Shown: one piece after another, positions 44,344 to 54,586 of the stretch
Numbering within the stretch: position 1 is the first letter of the stretch
Layout of the letters: each line of letters starts with the position of its first letter
DNA from: Oleispirillum sp963678075
GTDB taxonomy: Bacteria; Pseudomonadota; Alphaproteobacteria; Rhodospirillales; Rhodospirillaceae
Direction of reading: 5' to 3'
DNA length: 64,000 bases
Assembly: GCA_963678075.2 (NCBI GenBank)
Contig: CAXXPK010000005.1
Span: 186,001 to 250,000 of the forward strand
Made by a program: the position numbers and the translations under genes
Notes under the pieces: model-generated
The model's database searches: none
The model's input: the letters and a program-made list of their open reading frames with translations, nothing else
Told to the model about the DNA's origin: nothing

Positions 44344-44382
44344 GTGCTAAGCCGTGTTGACCCGGGTACATGGTTGGAATGA
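44344..44382 (+). other. Possible 12-codon leader frame overlapping the sucA start
   Basis: A perfect AGGAGG (44331-44336) is spaced for the GTG at 44344. That frame is short (VLSRVDPGTWLE) and ends at a TGA that overlaps an in-frame sucA ATG at 44379 (ATGA). The sucA ATGs at 44370 and 44379 themselves have no good ribosome site. This may be translational coupling, or the trace of a one-base shift in the sucA N terminus. Confidence 0.35.
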
Positions 44383-47372
44383 TCGATCCCTCTTTTTTGA
44401 ATGGTGCCAACGTCACCTTCATCGCCGAGCTTTATGCCCGGTATCTCGAAGACCCCGCCGCGGTGGACGCCAGTTGGGTCCCTTATTTCTCGGAATTGGC
44501 CGATGATGCCGCCGCCGTGCACGGCGATTTCGTGGCGACGCCGTGGGCGAAGCGCGGCACCAAGGTGATCGGCGTTCCCGATCCCGATGCCCCGCCGCTA
44601 AAGAAACCGGGCAAGGGATTGCCGGATGGCGCTGCGGCGTTGGCCGGGGCCGGCGCGACCGAGGAGGAGATCAGGAAGCGCATCGTCGATTCGATCCGCG
44701 CCCTGATGATGATCCGGGTCTATCGCGTGCGCGGCCATTTGATGGCCGATCTCGACCCCTTGAAGATGAACAAGCCGCCGCAGCATCCGGAGCTGGATTA
44801 CCGCTCCCATGGCTTCACCGAGGACGACCTCGACCGCGAAATCTATATGGATTACGTGCTCGGTCTGGAAAAGGCGACGCTGCGCCGCATCATCCAGGTG
44901 GTGCAGGCGACCTATTGCGGCACCATCGGCGTCGAATACATGCACATTCAGGACCCCGACCAGAAGGCCTGGATCCAGAAGCGCATCGAGGCCATCACCA
45001 ACCAGACGCAGTTCACGGATCGCGGCAAGCGCGCCATCCTGGAACGCCTGACCGAGGCCGAGGGCTTCGAACGTTTTCTGCAATTGAAATACACCGGCAC
45101 CAAGCGCTTCGGCCTTGAAGGCGGCGAGACGATGATTCCCGCCATCGAGCAGATTCTGAAACGCGGCAGCCAGTTGAGGATTCGCGAGGTAGTTCTGGGC
45201 ATGGCCCATCGTGGTCGGCTGAACACCCTGACCACGCTGTTTCACAAGCCCCATCGCGCGATGTTCTCGGAATTTCAGGGCAACCCCGCTAACCCCGAGG
45301 ACGTGCAGGGCTCGGGTGACGTCAAGTACCACCTAGGAACCTCCGCCGATCGCGAGTTCGACGGGATTCCCGTGCACCTGTCGCTGACCGCCAATCCGTC
45401 GCATCTGGATGCCGTCGATCCGGTGGTTCTGGGCAAGGTTCGCGCCAAGCAGGAACAGCGCGGCGACACCGAACGCAAGGAAGTGATGGGCCTGTTGATC
45501 CACGGCGATGCCGCCCTCGCCGGGCAGGGGGTGATCGCCGAATGCCTGATGCTGTCGCAATTGAAGGGCTATACCACCGGCGGCACCCTGCATTTCGTCA
45601 TCAACAACCAGATCGGATTCACCACCGCGCCGCAATATTCGCGCTCCGGCCCCTATTGCACCGACGTGGCGAAGGGGGTGCAGGCGCCGATCTTCCACGT
45701 CAATGGCGACGACCCCGAGGCGGTGGTTCACGTTTCGCGCATCGCCGTGGAATTCCGGCAGGAGTTCAAGACAGACGTGGTGGTGGACATGGTCTGCTAT
45801 CGCCGTCACGGTCATAACGAAAGCGACGAGCCGGCCTTTACCCAGCCGATCATGTACCGCAAGATCGCCCGCCACCCGACCACCCGGCAGATCTATAGCC
45901 GGGCGCTGGAGGAAGAGGGCACGATCGCTGCGGGCGAGGCCGATGCCCTGGTCTCGGCCTTCCACGAGCGTCTGGAAACCGAGTTCGTCGCGGCCAAGTC
46001 GTTCCGTCCGAACAAGGCGGACTGGTTGGAGGGGCGCTGGACCGGTCTGATCCAAGGGCAGGATCCGGACAGCGATGCCTCGGACGAGAGCGCGGTCTTC
46101 CAAGAGGAACGCACCGGCGTTTCGCTTGAGGATCTACGGGCGGTGGGCAAGGCCATCGCCTCGGTTCCCGAGGATTTCAACGTTAACCGCAAGATTCTGC
46201 GGCAGTTGGAAGCCAAGCAGGAGATGTTCGACAGCGGCCAGGGCATCGACTGGGCCACCGCCGAAGCCCTGGCCTTCGGCACGTTGCTGAAGGAAGGCAC
46301 TCCGGTTCGCCTGTCGGGGCAGGATTGCGGGCGCGGCACCTTCTCGCAACGACATGCGGTGCCGACCGATCAGGATGGTGAAATCCGCTATGCGCCGCTG
46401 TCCAACGTCGGTCCGGCGCAGGGGCGGTTCGAGATTCTCGACAGCCCGTTGTCGGAAAACGCGGTGTTGGGCTTCGAATACGGCTATTCCCTGGCCGAGC
46501 CGCATCAACTGGTGCTGTGGGAAGGCCAGTTCGGCGACTTCGCCAACGGCGCCCAAGTGATTTTCGACCAGTTCATCAGTTCCGCGGAATCGAAGTGGCT
46601 GCGGATGTCGGGGCTGGTCTGTTTGTTGCCCCATGGTTACGAAGGTCAGGGACCGGAACACAGCTCGGCCCGGCTGGAGCGCTACTTGCAGCTTTGCGCC
46701 GAGGACAACATGCAGGTCGGCAACTTCACGTCGCCCGCCAATTATTTCCATGCGCTCAGGCGTCAGGTGCGGCGCAATTTCCGCAAACCGCTGATTCTGA
46801 TGACCCCGAAATCGATGCTGCGCGACAAGCGCATGGTCAGTCCGTTGGCCGACTTCACGCCGGAGACCCGCTTCCTGCGCACCATCGGCGAGGTTGAAAC
46901 CCTTGCTCTCGATGACAAGATCCGCCGCGTGCTGCTGTGTTCGGGCAAGGTCTATTTCGATCTGGCGGCGGGGCGTGCCGAGCGTGGGCTGGACGATGTC
47001 GCGATCGTCCGCGTCGAACAGCTCTATCCGTGGCCGAAGAACACCCTGACCCGGCATTTGTCGCGGTATCCCAATGCCGAAATCTTCTGGGTGCAGGAAG
47101 AACCGGCCAACATGGGGGCCTGGCTGTTCGCGCAGCCGCGTTTGTCATTCCTGATGGAGGAGTTGGGGCGCGCCGATACCCGCCCCACGTATGTAGGGCG
47201 GCGGGCCGCCGCCTCGCCGGCCTCCGGGTTGTTGCGTAACCACAACGCGGAACAGGCGGCGATCGTCGAGCAGGCGCTAACTGGAAAGCGGGAAGAGCTG
47301 TTCCAGCCGTTCCGCCGCAGCACCAACTTGGCTCGCCTGCTGCCGCAGGGGTCGGTTCCGAAGACAAGATAG
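44370..47372 (+). CDS. sucA: 2-Oxoglutarate dehydrogenase E1 component SucA
   Basis: Thiamine-diphosphate decarboxylase subunit of the 2-oxoglutarate dehydrogenase complex; 1000 residues. The N-terminal E2-binding segment is FLNGANVTFIAELYARYLED. Active-site blocks: GMAHRGRLNTLTTLFHKP (about 273-290), GDVKYHLG, LTANPSHLDAVDPVVLGK, IHGDAALAGQGVIAE, LHFVINNQIGFTT (ThDP), CYRRHGHNESDEP. C-terminal: GQDCGRGTFSQRHAV, ANYFHALRRQ, WVQEEPANMGAW. The exact start is uncertain (44370, 44379, or coupled to the leader frame). sucB follows after 57 bases. Confidence 0.95.
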   Translation: MVGMIDPSFLNGANVTFIAELYARYLEDPAAVDASWVPYFSELADDAAAVHGDFVATPWAKRGTKVIGVPDPDAPPLKKPGKGLPDGAAALAGAGATEEEIRKRIVDSIRALMMIRVYRVRGHLMADLDPLKMNKPPQHPELDYRSHGFTEDDLDREIYMDYVLGLEKATLRRIIQVVQATYCGTIGVEYMHIQDPDQKAWIQKRIEAITNQTQFTDRGKRAILERLTEAEGFERFLQLKYTGTKRFGLEGGETMIPAIEQILKRGSQLRIREVVLGMAHRGRLNTLTTLFHKPHRAMFSEFQGNPANPEDVQGSGDVKYHLGTSADREFDGIPVHLSLTANPSHLDAVDPVVLGKVRAKQEQRGDTERKEVMGLLIHGDAALAGQGVIAECLMLSQLKGYTTGGTLHFVINNQIGFTTAPQYSRSGPYCTDVAKGVQAPIFHVNGDDPEAVVHVSRIAVEFRQEFKTDVVVDMVCYRRHGHNESDEPAFTQPIMYRKIARHPTTRQIYSRALEEEGTIAAGEADALVSAFHERLETEFVAAKSFRPNKADWLEGRWTGLIQGQDPDSDASDESAVFQEERTGVSLEDLRAVGKAIASVPEDFNVNRKILRQLEAKQEMFDSGQGIDWATAEALAFGTLLKEGTPVRLSGQDCGRGTFSQRHAVPTDQDGEIRYAPLSNVGPAQGRFEILDSPLSENAVLGFEYGYSLAEPHQLVLWEGQFGDFANGAQVIFDQFISSAESKWLRMSGLVCLLPHGYEGQGPEHSSARLERYLQLCAEDNMQVGNFTSPANYFHALRRQVRRNFRKPLILMTPKSMLRDKRMVSPLADFTPETRFLRTIGEVETLALDDKIRRVLLCSGKVYFDLAAGRAERGLDDVAIVRVEQLYPWPKNTLTRHLSRYPNAEIFWVQEEPANMGAWLFAQPRLSFLMEELGRADTRPTYVGRRAAASPASGLLRNHNAEQAAIVEQALTGKREELFQPFRRSTNLARLLPQGSVPKTR

Positions 47373-47429
47373 ACGCCGCCCGTCGGCGAAGTTTGCAAAG
47401 TGTCCGTTACCAGCATTGGTCAAAACAAC

Positions 47430-48680
47430 ATGCCTTACGAAATCGTCGTCCCGACGCTCGGGGAATCGGTGGTCGAAGCCACCGTCGCGAAGTGGTTCAA
47501 GCAGGTGGGCGAGGCGGTGGAAGCCGACGAGCCGTTGGTCGAATTGGAAACCGACAAGGTGACGGTGGAGGTCAATGCCCCCGCCGCCGGAATGTTGACC
47601 GAGATCGTCGCCGCCGAAGGCGCCGAGGTTCAGGTCGGTGCGCTGCTGGCCCGTTTGGGCGCGGCGGGAGCGCTGCCCCAGCCGAAGTTGGTCGCCGCCG
47701 CGCTGCCCGAGGCTCTGGCCGCCGCCGTGGCCGCCGCCGTTCCCGCGGTTCTGGACGATCTGGCCCCGGCGGTGCGCAAGCTGGTGGCGGAAAAGAGTCT
47801 GGACCCGGCGGTGATCCCGGCGTCGGGCAAGGACGGGCGCCTGACAAAGGAAGACGTCATCAACTATCTGGAAGGACGTACACGCGTCATGGCCGGTCCG
47901 GTCGCCGCGCAGCCGTTGACCGTTCCCGTCGCGCCTGTCGCGCCCGCGCCCGCGCCGATGCCGCCGTGCGCCGCCGACCCGCGCGAGGACCGCGTCAAGA
48001 TGACGCGCCTGCGCCGCCGGGTCGCCGAGCGTTTGAAAGGTGCGCAGAACACCGCCGCGATTCTGACCACCTTCAACGAGGTGGACATGACCGCGGTCCT
48101 GGCGATGCGCGAACAGTACAAGGCCGTGTTTGAAAAGAAGCACGGTTCCCGCCTGGGCTTCATGTCGTTCTTCGTCAAGGCGTGCGTCGCCGCATTGAAG
48201 GAGATCCCGGCGGTCAATGCCGAGATCGCGGGCGACGAAATCGTCTTTAAGAACTACTACGATGTCGGTATCGCGGTCGGCACGCCGCAGGGGCTGGTGG
48301 TGCCGGTGGTGCGCGACTGCGATGCCAAATCGTTCGCGCAGATCGAGAAGGAAATCGCTTCCTTCGCGGGCAAGGCGCGCGACGGCAAGCTGACCATGGA
48401 GGACATGACCGGTGGCACCTTCACCATCACCAATGGCGGCGTCTACGGTTCGCTGATGTCAACGCCGATCCTCAACCCGCCGCAGTCGGGCATCCTGGGG
48501 GTGCACAAGACGATGCAGCGCGCGATAGTGATGCCCGACGGGTCGATTCAGGCGCGACCGATGATATACGTGGCGTTGTCCTACGATCACCGCATCATCG
48601 ACGGTGGCGAGGCGGTGACCTTCCTGGTCAAGGTCAAGGAAGCCTTGGAAGACCCGGCGCGTCTGGTGCTGGGGGTATAA
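47430..48680 (+). CDS. sucB: Dihydrolipoyl succinyltransferase E2 component SucB
   Basis: Core acyltransferase of the 2-oxoglutarate dehydrogenase complex; 416 residues. The lipoyl domain (residues 1-75) has the lipoyl Lys in LVELETDKVTVEV. An Ala/Pro linker leads to the peripheral-subunit-binding domain (APAVRKLVAEKSLDP, SGKDGRLTKEDVINYL). The catalytic domain has LTTFNEVDMTAV, GIAVGTPQGLVVPVVRDC and the active His in YVALSYDHRIIDGGEAV. I use the ATG at 47430 (MPYEIVVPTLGES), where the family starts; a GTG at 47400 would add ten residues. Confidence 0.95.
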   Translation: MPYEIVVPTLGESVVEATVAKWFKQVGEAVEADEPLVELETDKVTVEVNAPAAGMLTEIVAAEGAEVQVGALLARLGAAGALPQPKLVAAALPEALAAAVAAAVPAVLDDLAPAVRKLVAEKSLDPAVIPASGKDGRLTKEDVINYLEGRTRVMAGPVAAQPLTVPVAPVAPAPAPMPPCAADPREDRVKMTRLRRRVAERLKGAQNTAAILTTFNEVDMTAVLAMREQYKAVFEKKHGSRLGFMSFFVKACVAALKEIPAVNAEIAGDEIVFKNYYDVGIAVGTPQGLVVPVVRDCDAKSFAQIEKEIASFAGKARDGKLTMEDMTGGTFTITNGGVYGSLMSTPILNPPQSGILGVHKTMQRAIVMPDGSIQARPMIYVALSYDHRIIDGGEAVTFLVKVKEALEDPARLVLGV

Positions 48681-48688
48681 GGGGAAGA

Positions 48689-48855
48689 AGGCCGGGCTTT
48701 GCTCGGCCCCTTGCCTCCCATGAGTTCTTGCGCGAAGCCCCATTGGGCCTTCGCGCGGCGTGACGGGTGATTGCCGCTTCGCGGCGAAAACAAGTATCGG
48801 GGGTCTGGGGCCTCCAGGCCCCAGTGGGTCCGGGCGGAGCCCTGGACTGTTTTTT
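48689..48855. repeat. Dispersed intergenic repeat, copy C
   Basis: Has a first hairpin (GGCCGGGC TTTGC TCGGCCCC), then TTGCCTCCCATGAG, TTGCGCG, GCGCGGCGTGACGG and TGCCGCTTCG as in copy B. A second hairpin (GGGGCCTCCAGGCCCC) follows, then GGGTCCGGGCGGAGCCCTG and TTTTTT. It separates sucB from lpdA. Confidence 0.65.
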
Positions 48856-48868
48856 CGAGAGGCGGATG

Positions 48869-50284
48869 ATGGCGACGAACAAGGAAACGGCATTCGATGT
48901 GGTGGTGATCGGCGGCGGCCCCGGCGGTTATGTCTGCGCGATTCGCGCGGCGCAGCTGGGGCTGAAGGTGGTCTGCGTGGAAAAACGCGGGACATTGGGC
49001 GGCACCTGCCTCAACGTCGGATGCATTCCGTCGAAGGTATTGTTGCAGTCCTCCCACCACTATCACACGGCGAAAGAGGAACTGGCGGCGCATGGCGTCA
49101 AGGTGGCGGGGGTCGAACTTGACCTGGCCACGATGATGGGCCGCAAGGAAAAGGTGGTTTCCGACTTCACCAAGGGCCTCGAATTCCTGTTCAAGAAGAA
49201 CAAGGTCACCTACGTCAAGGGCGCCGCCAAATTCACCGGCCCCAGCACCGTCGCGGTCAGCGCCGCCGACGGCGAGACCGTCTTGACCGCGAAGTCCGTG
49301 GTGATCGCCACCGGATCGGTCTCGGCGCCGTTGCCGGGGGTGGAGCTCGATGAAAAGCGGGTGATCAGTTCGACCGGCGCGTTGGCGCTATCCGAGGAGC
49401 CGAAGGCGATGGTGGTGATCGGCGCGGGCGTGATCGGGCTGGAGCTTGGCTCGGTGTGGGCGCGCCTGGGTGCGGCGGTCACCGTGGTCGAGTTCCTGGA
49501 CAAGATTCTGCCGCCGTTCGACGACGAAATCAGCAAGCAGATGCAGCGCCTGTTGGAACGCCAGGGCATGACCTTCAAACTGGGGCACAAGGTGACCGCC
49601 GTCAAATCCGGCAAGTCCGGCGCCACGGTGACGGTGGAGCCGGTGAAGGGCGGCGACGCTTTGGAAGTCGCCGCTGATACGGTGTTGGTGGCGATCGGAC
49701 GCAGGCCGTTTACTGAAGGATTGGATCTGGCGGCGGCGGGGGTCTCGGTGACCGATCGCGGCTTCATTCCGGTGGATGCGCACGGTCGCACCAACGTCGC
49801 GGGCGTCTATGCCATTGGCGACGTGATCGGCGGTTTGATGCTGGCGCACAAGGCCGAGGAAGAGGGTTCCGCGGTGGCGGAGACCATTGCCGGACAGGCG
49901 GGACATGTGAATCACGCGGTGATTCCATCGGTGGTCTATACCCATCCCGAGGCAGCCTCGGTCGGCAAGACCGAACAGCAGTTGAAGGACGAAGGCGTCG
50001 CCTATGCGGTCGGCAAGTTCCCGTTCATCGCCAATTCCCGCGCCAAGGCCAATGGCGAGGCCGCTGGCTTCGTCAAGATTCTGGCCGACAAACGCACCGA
50101 CCGCGTTCTCGGCGCGCACCTGATCGGCGCGGCGGCGGGCGAATTGATCGCCGAGGTGGCGATGGCGATGGAATTCGGCGCCTCGGCCGAGGACATTGCG
50201 CGGACCTGCCACGCCCATCCCTCGCTGTCCGAGGCGGTGAAGGAAGCGGCGATGGACGTTTCCAAGCGCGCCATTCATGCGTGA
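48869..50284 (+). CDS. lpdA: Dihydrolipoamide dehydrogenase (E3)
   Basis: FAD enzyme that reoxidises the lipoyl groups of 2-oxo acid dehydrogenases; 471 residues. It has VVVIGGGPGGYVCAIRAAQL (about 11-30), the redox disulfide GGTCLNVGCIPSKVLL (about 47-62), the NAD site VVIGAGVIGLELGSVWARLG, GVYAIGDVIGGLMLAHKAEE (FAD), and the His-Glu pair in CHAHPSLSEAVKEA. Start is the second of two tandem ATGs (48866, 48869) after GAGAGGCGG. Repeat copy C lies in its leader. Confidence 0.95.
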   Translation: MATNKETAFDVVVIGGGPGGYVCAIRAAQLGLKVVCVEKRGTLGGTCLNVGCIPSKVLLQSSHHYHTAKEELAAHGVKVAGVELDLATMMGRKEKVVSDFTKGLEFLFKKNKVTYVKGAAKFTGPSTVAVSAADGETVLTAKSVVIATGSVSAPLPGVELDEKRVISSTGALALSEEPKAMVVIGAGVIGLELGSVWARLGAAVTVVEFLDKILPPFDDEISKQMQRLLERQGMTFKLGHKVTAVKSGKSGATVTVEPVKGGDALEVAADTVLVAIGRRPFTEGLDLAAAGVSVTDRGFIPVDAHGRTNVAGVYAIGDVIGGLMLAHKAEEEGSAVAETIAGQAGHVNHAVIPSVVYTHPEAASVGKTEQQLKDEGVAYAVGKFPFIANSRAKANGEAAGFVKILADKRTDRVLGAHLIGAAAGELIAEVAMAMEFGASAEDIARTCHAHPSLSEAVKEAAMDVSKRAIHA

Positions 50285-50309
50285 AATCCGTGGGCGAGGC
50301 CCTCGTCCG

Positions 50310-50355
50310 CCAGGGGCCGAATGGCCCCTGGTTCCCATTTCTTCAATCGTTTTTC
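50310..50355 (+). repeat. Partial dispersed repeat, copy D / terminator after lpdA
   Basis: CCAGGGGCC GAAT GGCCCCTGG followed by TTCCCATTTCTTC and TTTTT. Layout and the TTCCCAT that follows the hairpin match the 5' half of copies B and C. It also looks like a serviceable terminator for the suc-lpd genes. Confidence 0.5.
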
Positions 50356-50409
50356 CGCATACATTCCCCGTAAAGACCGGACGGCATCTCTAGCTGCCAG
50401 GGGGGCTCG

Positions 50410-51840
50410 ATGGCGGCACACTCCCGGCGGTTTTTACCGTTGGGGTGTGCGTTCGTGCCATCGGGTTCGTTTCAGTTCGTGGCCTTCGTGACCGGAATTC
50501 TGCTGAACGTCATCGCCACCGCGATGGCGGTGCCGGCGGTGGTGGATTACATCGACGGCAATCCCGACTGGCAGGTATTTCTGGCGTCGATGGCGGTCAC
50601 CTATTACGTCGGCCTGTCGTTGATGGAGGCCAATCGTGGCGCTCCCCGGCATGTCACACTATCCGCACCGGCTTCTTGTTGACGGTGATCGGTTGGGTCG
50701 CGGTGACGGTCTTCGCGGCGTTGCCGCTGACCTTCTGCTCCCTGAAGATCGGGTTCACCGATGCCTTTTTCGAGGCGATGTCGGGATTGACCACCACCGG
50801 GGCCACGGTGGTGGTCGGTCTTGACGGGCTGGAGCCGGGGCTTTTGCTGTGGCGGTCGATATTGCAGGGGATCGGGGGGCTGGGGATCATCGCGATGGCG
50901 ATGATCATGATGCCGTTCCTGCGGGTCGGCGGCATGCAGTTGTTCCATTCCGAATCCTCGGACATCTCGGAGCGCCTGGTGCCGCGCGCCTTCCATGTCG
51001 TTGGGCTGACGGCACTGGTTTACGTCGGGCTGATCGTTGCCTGCATGGTGGCGTTGATCGTTGCCGGGATGTCGCCGTTCGATGCGGTCAACCATGCGAT
51101 GGCGGCGGTCGCTACCGGCGGTTTCTCGACCAAGGATGCGTCGGTGGGATTCTATCACTCCCTGCCGATCGAGATCGTGCTGATCGTGTTCATGACCGCG
51201 GGCGCGTTGCCCCTGGTGTTTTACGCACGTCTGGTCATGGGATGGCGGTGGGCGCTGGCGCGGGAAAGCCAGGTGCCGGTGTTTCTGCTGGTGTTGGGCG
51301 TCGCCATTCTGGGAACGGCGTGGTTGCGCTGGCACTCCGGAGGCGGGGAATTTCCCTCCGCGCTGCGGGAAGCGGCGTTCAACGTCACCTTGGTTCTGAC
51401 CGACACCGGTTTCGCGACCACCTACTATGGCGCGTGGGGCGAGTGGGCGAACGCCGTGTTCATGTTGCTGATGTTCATCGGCGGCTGCGCCGGATCGACC
51501 TCGGGGGCGATCAAGATCTTCCGCTGGCAGGTTTTGTTCCGTGGCATGGCGCATCACATGCAGCGGACCCTGTCGCCGCGCCGGGTGGTGGTGGTGCGTC
51601 ATGAAGGCCCTGTCGTGGATATTGAAACCATCGGTTCTGTGCGCAATTTCTTCTTCATGTATCTTTTGACCTGGGCGGGGTTATCGACCGGGTGCATGAT
51701 CTCTGGCCTCGACCATCTGTCGGCGACCAGCGGCGTCGCGCAGGCGATGGCGAACGCGGGGCCTGGGTTGGGGCCGCTGTTGGGGCCGGCGGAGACCTTC
51801 CGGGAGATTCCAGACGCGGCAAAGTGGCTGATCTCGGCGG
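50410..51840 (+). pseudogene. trkH: TrkH potassium channel part of a TrkH-KdpD-KdpE chimera
   Basis: TrkH/KtrB-type K+ translocating subunit. The N-terminal membrane part (FVTGILLNVIATAMAVPAVV, GNPDWQVFLASMAVTYYVG) is in the frame from 50410. A one-base shift near 50650 moves the rest (GFLLTVIGWVAVTVFAALPL onward) to the next frame. All four selectivity loops are recognisable: SGLTTTGATV, MAAVATGGFST, LTDTGFATT and ANAGPGLGPLLG. Near residue 475 (PDAAKWLISA, about 51840) the last TrkH helix is lost and the frame passes directly into KdpD sequence. So the pore core is nearly complete but the gene is frameshifted and its end replaced. Confidence 0.8.
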
Positions 51841-53036
51841 TGTTGCTGGTGGCGATGCGCTTTGGCGCGATCCCGGCGATCTATACCGGGATCCTCAGTT
51901 GCGCGGTCTATAATTTCTTTTTCACCCCACTCTATTTCACCTTCTTCGTGGATCATGAGGCGGACAGCCTGACCCTGGTCTTTTTCCTGGTGGTGGCGCC
52001 GGCGTCCAGTTTGGACGAGGTGGTGGAAGCGGTGTGCGGTCATGTCGCCGCGACCCTGGGGGCCGAGGCCCTGGTTTTGTTGCCGTCGCTGCATCCGCCG
52101 GGGAGCCTGCGGCTGGAGGAGGTGTCTCCGCGAGAGCGCGCGGCGGCGGCGCATGCCTGGAGCACGGGAGCCCCGGCAGGGCGGGCGGCGCGGGCCTGCC
52201 CGGATGCGGCGCGGTTGTACATGTCGTTGGCGACGGCGCGCGGTCGGGTCGGCCTGCTGGGGATGCGGTTCGCCGATGACCGTCTTGCGGTGACCGCCGA
52301 GCAAGAGGATCTGTTGCGCGCCGTCGCCGATCAGGCGGCGGTGGCGATCGAGCGCGTGCAACTGGCCGCCGCCGCCGAGGACTCCCGCCCGTTGTCGGAA
52401 ACCGAAAGCCTGCGCGCCGCGTTGTTGTCGTCGATTTCGCACGATTTGCGCACGCCGCTGGTTTCGGTGATCGGTTCGGTGACCACCCTGTCCACGGTCG
52501 GCAACGTAATCTCGGACGAGGAGCGGGCCGATCTGGTGCGCACCATTCTGGACGAGGCGCGCCGCCTTAACCGCTTCGTCCAGAACTTGTTGGACATGAC
52601 GCGCCTCAGTTACGGTGGGCTGCGGCTGCGTCGCGACTGGGTGGATCTGAAGGACGTGATCGGACACGCGGTCGCCGCGATGCGCGATCAGTTGTTGCCG
52701 TTCGATTTGGATGTTGCGGTGGATGGCGCGGTGCCGCTGGTGTTCGCCGACCCGGTGCTGATGGAGCAGGTTCTGGTCAACGTCATCGACAACGCGGCGA
52801 AATATTCGCCGTCCGGCGGTCGTGTCGCGGTTGGCGCGCCGTGCCGAGACCGTCGAAATCCGCGTCGTCGATGGCGGTCCGGGCATTCCCGAAGACGACC
52901 GCGATCGGGTGTTCGATATGTTTTATCGCGTCCGGGCAGGGGATTCGCAGGCGGCGGGGACCGGCCTGGGGCTGGCGATTTGCCGTGGTTTGGTGAATGC
53001 CCATGGCGGGTCGATCTGGGTTGAGGCCCCGCGCGG
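51841..53036 (+). pseudogene. kdpD: KdpD sensor kinase C-terminal part, fused in frame to TrkH
   Basis: Potassium/turgor sensor kinase lacking its N-terminal KdpD and USP domains. It begins inside the membrane domain (VLLVAMRFGAIPAIYTGILS, YNFFFTPLYFTFF, LVFFLVVA). Near 52000 LVVAPASSLDEVVEAV skips the usual linker of some 35-40 residues. The GAF-like domain follows (VAATLGAEALVLLP, AVADQAAVAIERVQL). The kinase has H-box SSISHDLRTPLVSVIGSVTT, N-box VNVIDNAAKYSP, then a frameshift near 52835, GGPGIPEDDRDRVFDMFYR and GTGLGLAICRGLVNAHGG. It ends at SIWVEAPRG, short of the normal tail, and merges with KdpE. kdpFABC is absent. Confidence 0.8.
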
Positions 53037-53614
53037 CGAGGATGCGATCCGTAAACTGGCGGAAGAAGGTGCCGGACCCTCTGATCCTGGATCTGGGGCT
53101 GCCGGACATCGACGGTCAAACGGTGATCCGTCGTATCCGCGAGTGGTCGGGGGTCCCAATCCTGGTGCTGTCGGTGCGCGACGACGAAACCGACAAGGTG
53201 GAGGCGTTGGAAAACAGCGCCAACGATTACGTGACTAAGCCGTTCGGCATCGCCGAACTGGTGGTGCGGGTGCGGGTGTTGCTGCGCGGGCGCGATGCCG
53301 CGGCGGCGGAGCAGGCGGTCTATGACCGGGGCGGATTGGTCGTGGACTACGCGGCGCACCGGGTCGATGTCGATGGGCAAGAGGTCCGCCTGACTCGCAA
53401 GGAGTTCGATCTGTTGCGGCTGTTGACCCGCAATGTCGGCAAGGTCCTGACTCACGATGCCCTGCTGCGCGAGGTCTGGGGCGACGGTCATGTCGCCGAA
53501 ACCCATTATCTGCGGGTCCACATCGGGCATTTGCGTCAGAAACTTTCCGACGATCCCAACGCACCGCGCTTCATTGCCACCGAACCCGGTGTCGGCTATC
53601 GCCTGATGGGGTAG
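53037..53614 (+). pseudogene. kdpE: KdpE response regulator lacking its N terminus
   Basis: OmpR-type regulator of kdp. The first 40 or so residues, including the acidic pair of the receiver, are missing. The frame picks up from KdpD at EDAIRKLAEE, shifts one base near 53072, and continues PLILDLGLPDIDGQTVIRRI (phospho-Asp kept), ILVLSVRDDETDKVEAL, NDYVTKPFGIAEL. The winged-helix DNA-binding domain is complete (LTRKEFDLLRLLTRNVGKVL, THYLRVHIGHLRQKL, FIATEPGVGYRLMG). Without the acidic pocket it cannot be phosphorylated normally. Whether the DNA-binding half could be made from an internal start is unknown. Confidence 0.82.
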
Positions 53615-53629
53615 ATCGCGCCTGTCCGG

Positions 53630-54564
<935 letters not shown>

Positions 54565-54586
<22 letters not shown>

